A stretch of DNA of 64,000 bases. Source: Amorphophallus konjac. Its lineage: Eukaryota; Streptophyta; Magnoliopsida; Alismatales; Araceae. Where the stretch lies: the NCBI GenBank assembly GCA_022559845.1, contig CM040120.1, positions 162,856,334-162,920,333 of the forward strand. The letters run 5' to 3'. The stretch's first letter is position 1; every line of letters begins with the position of its first letter. Under the pieces are notes generated by a model. The model had not been told where the DNA came from, ran no database searches, and saw only the letters and a program-made list of their open reading frames with translations. Made by a program: the position numbers and the translations under genes. Of this stretch, positions 42,704-52,674 are shown in pieces.

Positions 42704-42973
42704 ACCAGTTGAGTCTAGGGTGTTTAAAAAAAAAGTGTCATTTACGTCTAGTCATTGTCTAAGTCGGTCTAGGTTGCACTTAGATCCCATTAATCGGTAT
42801 ATCAAAAGGTGTTGTCCGAACGTTAGGCTACGCCTATCAGGAAGGCCGTACACTTGCGCGAGTGATCTTCGGATCGATTAACTCCGCCACGTACCGAGTC
42901 TTGGTTAGGTCTAGGTGCATTCTCTTTGCTTTAGTCCGTGTTTGCATTAGTCGGTGTCTCCGTGTGTCTTTGC

Positions 42974-44283
42974 ATGCCCACTCGTAGAGGTACACAGTAC
43001 TCACCCCCACCACCACCTATGGCGGATCCCCGAGCCCCTAGTCTCGATGCGTCGTAGGTGGCCAAAATGTTCCAAACCCTTATGGGGCAAATGCAAGGGT
43101 TGACTACACGTATGGATGGGTTGGGTACACGCATGGATGCGTTGACTACATGGGTAGATCGGATGGACGGGTTGAGTACACGGATGAATGGCTTAGGCAC
43201 CCGTCTGGAAGAAAGGATGAAGGCCTTAGAAGATAAGACTGTCGAGTCATACTAGTCCGTTCAGGACCTGGTAGGCAAAGTTGCCACATTAGAGGGACCC
43301 CCAGCCGATGCACCCCCGAGAGCCCCAATTGAGGCACCCCCCCACCTACACATGGTCAACGGGAACCGGTTCAGCAACCTACTGTCCCAAGGGTTCAAGG
43401 GATAGATGTTAGGAGGCGTCAATTCCTCGAGGTGTTAGACTATGAGTCCGAGGATGAAAATAGGGGATATGGACGTGACCGTCGTGTTCAACAACGGAAT
43501 CGTGATGAGGATGAGCGGGCCCTTAGGACCGTTCGTGCCGATCCTCCCACTTTTGACGGGTCCTTAGACCCAAGGGTATATCTTGATTGGGAAGCCGGTA
43601 TGGACCGATATTTTGAGTGGTTTGAGATGTCGGACCAACGGAAGGTCAAGTTTGATAAGATGAAATTGGTAGGGCAAGGTCAAACCTTTTGGAGAAACAT
43701 GGAGAACCTGCTATTTCACTGTCATGAACCCCAGGTAGAAACATGGGAAGAGATGAGGTCCAAACTTAGGAAGAAGTACCTCCCTGCCACTTACCGCCAG
43801 CGTCTCATAGACAGGTGGCAGAGTCTTACCCAAGGAGATCAGTTCGTCTCCGAGTACATTGTCAAGTTCGATGAATACTATTTACGATGTGATGCCATGG
43901 AGGAGGACTCCCTTATGGTGTCACGATTTTGGCGTGGTCTACGACCGCACCTACGGTATGAGCTTCTCCGCCGCAAGGTGGACAAGTTAGAGGATGCGTA
44001 CCAAGTTGCTCTCGAGATGGAGCAATTCGAGGGACAGTTCGAGTCTATCCAACGGTTGGGCCACATTCCTCTCTGTAGTGCCGAGTCACGTAGCTCCTTA
44101 GGCCCATACCCGAGGTGTCCCATGACTTGACCTCACAAGCCCGCCCATCAGGAGCACTTCGCTCTTAGACCTCGTCCTCCCCCGTCAAGGGATCTACCTC
44201 CATCCCAACCACGGGCACCCGTTGCTCACCCCCTGGCACCCATTGCCTGTCCTCTGGCACCGGCACCCCCACCCCTATTACCC
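42974..44283 (+). pseudogene. gag of B, main part
   Basis: The ATG at 42974 starts MPTRRGTQYSPPPPP. A stop at 43055 and a frameshift near 43390 break the frame. Early on there is a heptad-like repeat of RMDGL(G/S)TRMDAL type (about 43100-43200), a coiled coil. The capsid domain is open at 43432-44130: FDGSLDPRVYLDWEAGMDRYF, FEWFEMSD, WEEMRSKLRKKYLPATY, RWQSLTQGDQFVSEYIVKF and SRFWRGLRPHLRYEL. The Pro-rich region runs to 44283, where the copia element is inserted. It resembles E2 gag over the capsid domain. Confidence 0.85.
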
Positions 44284-44287
44284 ACGG
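44283..44287. repeat. Target-site duplication (CACGG / CACGA) of the copia element
   Basis: CACGG before 44288 and CACGA at 49758-49762; four of five bases match. The reading of B gag resumes on the other side. Confidence 0.75.
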
Positions 44288-45016
44288 TGTTAGAGTGTGG
44301 AGTCAGAACTCTTCATCGTGCGCCTCTGCACGGGATTACACTCTGCCTCAGGAGCGCATCCTCTGCCTCTGGGGAGCATCCTTTAGTGCCAGGGAAGCAA
44401 TCGCTGCTCCAGGGGAGCATCCTTCAGTGCCAGGGGAGCAATCGCTGCTCCAGGGGAGCATATGCTGTCTGGGTTCTAGCAGGGAAGCACATGCTGTCTC
44501 TGGAGGGCATTCATTGTCTCTGGAGAGCATCACTGGCGTCAGGGAAGCATGCATTGTGGGTTCAAGGCAAGTCGATATCACTTGGAGTGCATCGACCTTG
44601 CCTTGGCAATGCGTCGACGCATTGTCTTGGCAATGCATTGATTTGACTGATGGTGGGGGAGCATCTGCAGTCGCTGGAGGGCATACTCGGTCCCAGGAGA
44701 GCATCCGGGGGGACAGGCGAGCATGCACGTCTGATGTATCACGGAAGAGGATTTCTGTTGATCAGGGGTATTATTGTCCTTAATGCCATGACTTATGACG
44801 CCCTAATCTCCTAGTATAAAAGGATGGGCTCTCTCCTTGTATTGTAACCAGTCTGTGATTATCTTAGTGGAATCCTGCTGTGGTCGTGGACGTAGGAAGG
44901 CATCTTGCCTCCGAACCACGTAAAAAATCCCTGTGTATTCTTGTGTGATTCTTCTTCTCTCCTTCTTCCTCCTCTGCTGGTAGTCCTCCTCGTCTGGGTA
45001 CTCCATATCCCTAACA
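44288..45016 (+). repeat. 5' LTR of the copia element
   Basis: Contains internal tandem words (GGGGAGCATCCTTCAGTGCC, AGCAATCGCTGCTCCAGG) and a TATA box GTATAAAAGG at about 44814-44823. The 3' copy reads GTATAAAACG. Confidence 0.95.
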
Positions 45017-45018
45017 AC

Positions 45019-45031
45019 TGGTATCAGAGCC
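45019..45031 (+). other. Primer-binding site of the copia element
   Basis: TGGTATCAGAGCC two bases after the 5' LTR. Confidence 0.92.
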
Positions 45032-45061
45032 TTGTTCTGGTTCGAGGGAGTAGTGGGAGTA

Positions 45062-45955
45062 ATGGCGGCGGATGAAGGAAAGGTGAGGATCGACAAGTTC
45101 GATGGCAAGGACTTCGGTTTCTGGAAGATGCAGATCGAAGACTACTTGTATCATAAGAAGCTGCATGAGCCGCTTCTTGGAACGATGCCGGCAGGGATGA
45201 AGAAGGAAGATTGGGATCTACTAGACAGACAAGCACTCGGAGTTGTTCGCTTGACGTTGGCCAGAAACGTCGCCTTCAACATCATGAACGAGAAGACCAC
45301 GGCAGGATTGATGAAGGTGCTATCAAATATGTATGAAAAGCCCTCGGCTTCAAACAAGGTATATTTGATGCGTCGTTTATTTAATCTGAAGATGGCCGAA
45401 GGTGCTTCTGTTACAGACCACATCAATGAATTCAATATGATTACAACTCAGTTGAGTTCTGTAGAAATAAACTTTGATGATGAGATTAGGGCCTTGATTC
45501 TTTTATCCTCCTTACCTGAAAGTTGGGGTGCAACTGTGACGGCTGTAAGTAGTTCTTTCGGTTCGAGCAAGTTGAAGCTTAATGAGGTTCGAGACCTGAT
45601 TCTAAGCGAAGATATTCGTAGAAGGGAATCAGGTGAAGTCTCAGGTTCTGCCTTGAATACAGAGAGCAGGGGAAGAACAAAATAGCGGGGTCAAAATAGG
45701 AGCAGATCTAGGTCCAAGAAGAAAGGTCAATCAAAGTTTGGTGGTGATGGGTGCTGGAATTATGGTAAAAAGGGGCACTTAAAGAAATATTGTAAGACTC
45801 CAAAGAAGAAAAACCATAATGAAGAGTCTGCCAATGCAACTACAGCAGAGCAAGTTCAAGATGCTTTAGTTCTTTATGTTGACACTCCTTTAGAGTCATG
45901 GATTCTTGACTCAGGTGCGTCGTTTCACTCTACCTCACATAAAGAAAGTATGTAA
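45062..45955 (+). pseudogene. Copia gag, zinc knuckle and protease start
   Basis: MAADEGKVRIDKFDGKDFGF starts a UBN2-type gag (208 codons to TAG at 45683-45685), with FWKMQIEDYL, LDRQALGVVRLTLARNVAFN and SLPESWGATVTAVSS. In frame beyond the stop is a zinc knuckle, CWNYGKKGHLKKYC (about 45753-45794), in which the second Cys is Tyr. The protease signature SWILDSGASFHST (about 45897-45935) follows. A TAA at 45953-45955 stands where CAA is expected. It would build the particle, bind RNA and start polyprotein cleavage. Confidence 0.88.
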
Positions 45956-46777
45956 AATTATGATGCTGGAAACTTTGGGAAGGTTTATCTTGCTGATGAT
46001 GAGCCTTTAGATATTGTGGGGAAGGGTGATGTCAATGTAAGGACCACAAATGGCACTTTGTGGAAGTTAAAGAATGTAAGGCATGTACCTGGCTTGAAGA
46101 GGAACTTGATATCTGTTGGACAGCTTGATGATGAAGGTTATGTCACAACCTTTATGGGTGGATCTTGGAAGATCACCAAAGGTGCTATGATTATAGCACG
46201 AGGCAACAAGATGGGTACTCTCTACATGACTAGCAACAACAAAGATATAGTGGCAGTGGCAAATTCAGGAGTTGACTCCAATATATGGCACTACAGGCTT
46301 GGTCACATGAGTGAGAAAGGGATGAAGGTACTGCTGTCAAAAGGAAAATTGTCTGGCTTGAAATCTGTGGAAGTTGGTCTTTGTGAAGACTGCATTTTTG
46401 GGAAGCAAAAGAAGGTTACATTCTCAAAGACAGTTAGAACTTTGAAGACACAGAAGCTAGAGCTTGTACATACAGATGTATGGGGTCCTTCACCAGTACC
46501 ATCTCTTGGAGGCTCACTCTACTATGTCCCTTTCATTGATGACTCTACTCGCAAGGTATGGGTTTATTTTTTGAAAAGGAAATCTGATGTATTTGTTACT
46601 TTCAAAAATTGGAAGACCCTTGTAGAGAATGAGACAAGTTTGAAGGTGAAGTGTCTGAGATCAGACAATGGTGGAGAGTATGACAACAAATAATTCAAGG
46701 ACTTTTGTGCAGCTAGTGGTATCAGGATGGAAAGAATTGTTCCAAGAATGCCACAGTAGAATGGAGTTGCCGAGCGC
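45956..46777 (+). pseudogene. Copia protease end and integrase
   Basis: Same frame as gag. VRHVPGLKRNLISVGQL ends the protease and GAG-pre region. The HHCC zinc-binding motif is in WHYRLGHMSEKGM...CEDC (about 46285-46400). The core shows VHTDVWGP (about 46468) and RSDNGGEY (about 46660), with the third residue Glu in NGVAERMNRT (about 46760-46790). Stops TAA at 46691-46693 and TAG at 46757-46759 (PQ*NGVAER, Gln expected) inactivate it. Confidence 0.88.
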
Positions 46778-48073
46778 ATGAACAGAACCTTGAATGAATG
46801 GGCTAGGAGTATGAGGATACATGCCGGACTGCCAAAAACATTTTGGGTAGATGCAATTAACACAGCAGCTTTCTTGATAAACCGAGGACCATCTGTCCCT
46901 TTGGATGGTGAAATTCCAGAGGAGGCCTGGACAGGGAAAGAGGTAAATCTTTCACACTTGAGAGTCTTTGGCTGTGTTTCATATGTGCATGTAGATTCTA
47001 ATGATAGGGATAAGCTAGATGCTAAGTCTATAAAGTACTTTTTTATTGTATATGGTTCTGATGAGTTTGGATATCGATTTTGGGATGATGAAAATCAAAA
47101 AATTCTCAGAAGGAAAAATGTTATATTCAATGAAAATGTCTTGTACAAAGACAGGGCTGTTGTAGAATCTGACAGTGCAGGGAAACAAAATGAGAATGGT
47201 GGACAGGTTGAGCTAGAAGAAATTTCACAAGATGATGTGAATGATAAGATACAGGATGTATCTGAAATAGAAGCACAACCTTGTACATCGGTACAACTGA
47301 GAAGATTTGCAAGAATACCTAGGCCTACACAAAGGTATTCTCCATCTTTGCATTACCTACTGTTGACTGACGAAGGTGAACCCGAGTGTTATGATGAAGC
47401 AATGCAGGTTACAGATTTTGTTAAGTGGGAGTTAGCCATGAAAGATGAGATGAACTCATTGCAAAAGAATCAGACTTGGGAGCTAACTAAACTCCCTAAG
47501 AACAATAAGGCATTGCATAACAAGTGGATTTACAGAGTCAAAGATGAACCTGATGGCAGTAAGAGGTACAAAGCAAGGTTGGTAGTGAAGGGCTTCCAGC
47601 AGAAGGAAGGTATAGACTACACTGAGATCTTTTCTCCAGTTGTGAAACTAACCACTATTAGACTGGTGTTGAGCATTGTTGCTGCTGAGAACTTACATTT
47701 AATGCAACTAGATGTGAAGACAGCCTTTCTCCATGGTGACTTGGAGGAAGACATCTACATGTTGCAACCAGAAGGGTTTTCAGTCCCAAGCAAAGAAAAC
47801 CTTGTGTGCAAGCTCAAGAAAAGTTTGTATGGTCTGAAACAAGCCCCCAGACAATGGTACAAGAAGTTTGATGGATTCATATGTAACAATGGTTTCATTA
47901 GATGCAATATGGACCATTGTTGTTATCTTAAGAAGTTTGATAATTGTTATATCATATTGTTGTTGTACGTGGATGATATGCTTATTGCAGGATCAAGTAT
48001 GACAGAGATTAACAATCTGAAAATACAATTATCAAAGGAATTTGATATGAAGGACTTAGGAGCAGCAAAGTAA
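46778..48073 (+). pseudogene. Copia integrase C-terminus and reverse transcriptase
   Basis: Opens in the integrase end (MNRTLNEWARSMRIHAGLPK, LRVFGC). RT follows with WVYRVK-type KWIYRVK, KARLVVKGFQQ, DYTEIFSPVVKLTTIR, LDVKTAFLHGDLEEDIYM, SLYGLKQAPRQWYKK and the catalytic YVDDM (47966-47980). TAA at 48071-48073 replaces a Gln (AAK*ILGM). The enzyme would make cDNA from the element's RNA. Confidence 0.92.
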
Positions 48074-48928
48074 ATTCTTGGGATGAGAATTGTAAGGGAT
48101 AGAACAGCTGGTATTGTGAAGCTATCTCAAGAAGGTTACATCCAGAAGGTGTTGGGCAGATTTAACATGCAGGATGTAAAACCTGTTAGCACTCCTTTGG
48201 CAAGTCACTTCAAGCTGTCTAAAGAGCAGTCACCAAAGCCTGATGAAGAGCATGAGTCCATGAAGAAAATTCCTTATGCATCAGTTGTAGGAAATCTGAT
48301 GTATGCCATGATTTGTACCAGGCTGGATATAGCACATGCAGTGGGAGTTGTGTGCAGACATATGGCAGATCCGGGCAAGCAACACTGGGAGGCAGTGAAA
48401 TGGATTCTGAGATACCTAAAATGCACCTCAGGCAAATCACTTTGTTTCAGGAAAAGTGATGTTATCTTACAAGGTTTTGTTGATTCAGATCTTGGTGGTG
48501 ATCTGGACACCAGAAGAAGTACCACTGGCTATGTTTACACCTTGTGTGGCACTGCAGTGAGTTGGGTTTCAAAACTTCAGAAGGTTGTTGCTCTCTCAAC
48601 AACAGAAGCAGAGTATGTAGCTATCTCTGAAGCTAGCAAAGAGATGGTATGGCTGAAAAATTATCTGAAGGAGTTGGGCAAGGAACAAAGCAATAGTGTG
48701 TTGTTTTGTGACAGTCAAAGTGCAATTCACCTTGCCAAGAACCCAGTCTTTCATGCAAGGACTAAGCACATACAACTGAAATATCACTTCATTCGTGGTC
48801 TGCTTGAAGATGATGTTTTGCTGCTGGAGAAAATATTTTGTGCAGAGAATCCAGCAGACATGTTAACCAAGGTGGTGACCACAGAGAAACTGAGGATGTG
48901 CAAAGCCTCAGTTGGCCTCCATGGATGA
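48074..48928 (+). pseudogene. Copia RT end and RNase H
   Basis: In frame with the RT. Carries GYIQKVLGRFNM, TPLASHFKLSKEQSP, PYASVVGNLMYAMICTRLDI, then RNase H with GFVDSDLGGDLDTRRSTTGY, LSTTEAEYVAISEA, CDSQSAIHLAKNP and FHARTKHIQLKYHFIR. Normal stop TGA at 48926-48928, about 90 bp before the PPT. The domain itself has no internal break. Confidence 0.92.
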
Positions 48929-49030
48929 TTAATGGAGGGATATCGTAGCAGTATTTCCATTGTTATATTGAGCAGGGTTAATACATTGAGATGTTTGCTT
49001 TATTTGGAGTTCAGACTCCAAGTGGGAGAT

Positions 49031-49757
49031 TGTTAGAGTGTGGAGTCAGAACTCTTCATCGTGCGCCTCTGCACGGGATCACACTCTACCTCAGGAGCGC
49101 ATCCTCTGCCTCTGGGGAGCATCCTTCAGTGCCAGGGAAGCAATCGCTGCTCCAGGGGAGCATCCTTCAGTGCTAGGGGAGCAATCGCTGCTCCAGGGGA
49201 GCATATGCTATCTGAGTTCTAGCAGGGAAGCACATGCTGTCTCTGGAGGGCATTCATTGTCTCTGGAGAGCATCACTGGCGTCAGGGAAGCATGCATTGT
49301 GGGTTCAAGGCAAGTCGATATCACTTGGAGTGCATCGACCTTGCCTTGGCAATGCGTCGACGCATTGTCTTGGCAATGCATTGATCTGACTGATGGTGGG
49401 GGAGCATCTGCAGTCGCTGGAGGGCATATTCGGTCCCAAGAGAGCATCCGGGGGGACAGGCGAGCATGCACGTCTGATGTATCCCAGAAGAGGATTTCTG
49501 TTGATCAGGGGTATTATTGTCCTTAATGCCCTGACTTATGACGCCCTAATCTCCTAGTATAAAACGATGGGCTCTCTCCTTGTATTGTAACCAGTCTGTG
49601 TATCTTAGTGGAATCCTGCTGCGGCCGTGGACGTAGGAAGGCATCTTGCCTCCGAACCACGTAAAAAATCCTTGTGTATTCTTGTGTGATTCTTCTTCTC
49701 TCCTTCTTCCTCCTCTGCTGGTTGTCCTCCTCGTCTGGGTACTCCATATCCCTAACA
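49031..49757 (+). repeat. 3' LTR of the copia element
   Basis: TGTTAGAGTG to CCCTAACA, preceded by PPT AAGTGGGAGAT. It lacks two bases (GATT to G/T near 49601) and has the TATA change noted for the 5' LTR. Confidence 0.95.
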
Positions 49758-50001
49758 CACGACACCTACAGCTCCACCCCTGTTGCCTACACCCCCTGCC
49801 CGTCGGGAGGATAAGGGTAAGGGCCCTCTTCTTAGAAAGAGTAGTAGGTCTCGACTACAGTGTTTCCACTGTCATGGGTTTGGCCACATCGCCAACCAAT
49901 TCCCCTCTCGTGCCACTCTAGCCCTAGGGGTAGGAGAAGCCTCACCTTCTGGGCTTGTGACTGTCAGCTACGAGGCCGACCCGGAACTAGCTGATGAGTA
50001 A
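49758..50001 (+). pseudogene. gag of B, C-terminal part with a damaged zinc knuckle
   Basis: Continues B gag after the copia insertion: Pro-rich, then a basic patch (LLRKSSRSR) and a knuckle, CFHCHGFGHIANQF (about 49858-49899), whose last Cys is Phe (TGC to TTC). It ends YEADPELADE and TAA at 49999-50001. About 230 bp of non-coding sequence follow before the B/C junction. Confidence 0.75.
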
Positions 50002-50268
50002 GAAAGTCTGGTGGAGCCTACCGACACTCAGGATGTGGCACTTGGATGATGGCCACCTGGTGGGTGATGTCATTGCATTAAGTCTAGGGTAATGCTTGAG
50101 TCGGTTTGTTTCTTCTTTGTGTGGTTTATTTTGTGTGGCTTATTTGTGTGGTTTGCATATGTGTGTTAGTACTTGGTGAGTTTGCATGTGTCTTGTGCAA
50201 GCTCGTTTTTGGTCTCTTATGAGTGAGAGGCGAGTGGACTCGCTCGAGGAGTATGGGATCAGCTCAAC

Positions 50269-50740
50269 ATCCACTGGAGGTGGACACTCAGGTGTGGGAT
50301 CACTCTCAAGGGGAGGAGATGGCTCGAAAGGCTCACTAGGGATCACCGCTGGGTCCCTATATACAACTAGATCCGATACATTGAAAGTAGAGCTTATACC
50401 ATATTCCTCGAGCAAGTCCACAACATACGCATTGGATCCAACGCGTTTTAATACTCTAAATGGACCGGCTCCGCGAGCTTGCAACTTCTTAACGGTTCCA
50501 GAGGGAAACCGTTCAGGTCTTACCCTGATCATGACATATTCGCCCTCTTGGAACTCTCAGTGGTATCGATGGGCATCAGCTAGCTCCTTATACCGTGCAT
50601 TGCTGGCCTCAATGTGACGACGGATGTCATCATGCAAACTCCTAACATACCTAGCAAACGACTCGACAGACTCACTATGCTCTCCTAATATGCTGGACAT
50701 ATGTATGTACAGACACACAAGACCCTAGATAAACCTACTA
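50269..50740 (-). pseudogene. Integrase C-terminal tail of C
   Basis: The minus strand encodes SFARYVRSLHDDIRRHIEAS, YKELADAHRYH, a stop, EFQEGEYVMIRVRPERFPSG, GAGPFRVLKRVGSNAYVVDL, EEYGISSTFNVSDLVVY and PSEPFEPSPPLESDPT. This matches the post-core part of E2 integrase. No catalytic core, RT or protease precedes it; it directly follows the DPFDPF ORF. As in E1, the tail is kept although pol is gone. Confidence 0.75.
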
Positions 50741-52336
50741 TTAGTCCGACCTGTACATGTGTGACGGCGGACCAGGACACCCGAATGTGTACCATGCATG
50801 CATTTGACGTAACAGGAGGTTGACATCATGGTTGGCTCCAAGACACCCAAGTATAAACCAGCCTGTCAATGACGTCCTATTAGACTTGGGTGTGGGAGGG
50901 TCGAGTGGTTCGGGTGGTCTAGGTGGACCCGGGAAGCCAAATTCACTTTCTCCATTTCTCGAGTGAACTGAAGGGCTGGCCCATGGAGAAAGGGCGTGGA
51001 TGGGAAGTGGTGGGTCACGGGGCTCCCTAGAAAAGGGGTTGACAGGATCGAGGAAAGTGTGACCTACCGTGATGAATTCCCATGGAAAAGGATCAAAAGG
51101 ATCAAGAAGAGTTATGGATCCAGTGATGTGGCTCTCTTTTGACCCTGGGTAGAAATCCCCAATGTAAGCCAACCCCTCGTCACCTGAGGGGATCAGGGAA
51201 ATAGCTGTCTCCCTAGGATGGGGGGACTTCCCTATGGGAGAGAAGGGGTCATGGAAGGGAAAGTGGTGGAGCTCGTCTGGTAGAGGTAAGAGCAAGATGA
51301 GCTCACTAGTGAAGGGACCCACCGTGCAGACAGAGGTGATAGAACCCAAGGATGGGTATATGAAGCTAAGGCACCTAGGTGGTTCGGGCCTGAGAGCCAA
51401 CAAATTGGTCAGCTCCATTTACCTACTTAATCCCTTAAGTAGGTCATTCATAGTGTCCACAAAGTAAGAGGATTGGCAAGTGGTGCTAAAAGCTGTGGTG
51501 GACACTATCTGTAGGGTTGGTTCTATGGGAGGGTAGAAAGGGAGTGTGGTATCTAGGAATAAACCCTTCCTTAGCCAACTAGCTAATGGCTCCTCAATAA
51601 TTACCTCACCCTTTAGGAGCACGATGGGCTCCGTATGGAGTTCCATGGGTGAAGGCCTTGATGAATTGTCGCCCTCGGATGGGGAGTGGGTATCCTCCAT
51701 GATGGGGAGAGGGCTTGGGGACTCCGTTGATGGGGTCGGGTTAAGACTACCGGCGATGACCTCCTTAGGCTCGGGTAGGAGTACATCACTAGGAGTACGT
51801 GTCCTATCCACCCCATCCAACCGGTCCAAAATCATTTGCATAAGTTCGGCAACGGAGTGGGTTGGAATAGGGATATCATGGTGGACTCGTCCGTAGTCAA
51901 CCGTCCTAGGATTGGGTCTTTGCTCATCTACGTGTGGGGCTCTTTACCTCTGACTAGGACCCACTTGTTTGGAAGTGATTGGGTGGGGCCGGTTGGAGGT
52001 GACCGGTTGGGGCACGCAGACCTTCCTAAGCTCTCTCTTCATGTCCCACCATGACTCGATGGGCCATTGCCTCCTAACCTCTCTCATTCTTTCGATGTAA
52101 TCCCACTTTTTGGTAGCCTCATGAAGAAGCCGCTCTTTGGCGAAAGAGAATTGCATTACCTCGGACATAGTATAACAATCAAAGTAGGTGTCCATGGTGG
52201 CCTCCCACTTGAGGTAGATGCCCGGGTCATTAGAGCCAAAAAAATCTGAGGCTTCAGGCCTACAGAAGCGGAGAGGATGGTTGCCAAGCCCATGGGTGGG
52301 CCAACGGTCATATCGCCTAGGCGACCGGGAGTCCAT
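50741..52336 (-). pseudogene. gag N-terminal part fused to a proline-rich linker and the same unrecognised domain (C)
   Basis: One frame from 52336 to 50741 (532 codons) with only two stops (about 51944 and 51419) and no frameshift. Residues 1-130 are a diverged capsid N-terminus (PGIYLKWEATMDTYFDCYTM, WDMKRELRKVCVP). A Pro/Ser-rich linker follows, then EEPLASWLRKG (about 51600), DLLKGL (about 51430), CLSFIYPSLGSITSVCTVG (about 51373-51317), LPLPDE, LDPFDPFPWEF (about 51103) and FGCPGPPSHM near the end. The order equals that in E1. CCHC knuckle, protease and RT are absent. Function of the shared domain unknown. Confidence 0.75.
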
Positions 52337-52658
52337 GGGAAATTGGGGAACTACATGTTACACATGCCGACACTTGGACAAGACCGACTGATGCAAACAC
52401 ACACTAGATGATGCACTTAGACCTAACCAATATCCGGTACGTGGCGAAGATAACCGATCCGAAGATCACTCGTGCAAGTGTGCGGCCCTCCCGATAGGCA
52501 TAGCCTAACGTTCGGACAACACCTTTTGATATACCGGGTTATCGGGATGAAAAATGCAATTTTAAAACACACTTTTTTGAAAAAATAATGATGATCCTAT
52601 ACTCGACTTAGACCATGATGCATTCAAGACTTATGCAAGACTACCCTAGACTCAACCT

Positions 52659-52671
52659 GGCTCTGATACCA
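52659..52671 (-). other. Primer-binding site of C
   Basis: The minus strand reads TGGTATCAGAGCC, 3 bp from the TGATGTGGGACGG of the 5' LTR. Confidence 0.9.
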
Positions 52672-52674
52672 AAC

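Larger units (their letters stand above)
44288..49757 (+). mobile_element. Ty1/copia retrotransposon, Tork/Tnt1-like, complete (5470 bp)
   Basis: LTRs of 729 and 727 bp (44288-45016, 49031-49757), both TGTTAGAGTG...CCCTAACA. PBS follows at 45019, PPT AAGTGGGAGAT at about 49020-49030, and one gag-pol frame lies between. By eye the LTRs differ by about 18 substitutions and one 2-bp indel (about 2.5%). Five nonsense codons but no frameshift were found. It is inserted in B gag in the same orientation. Confidence 0.95.
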
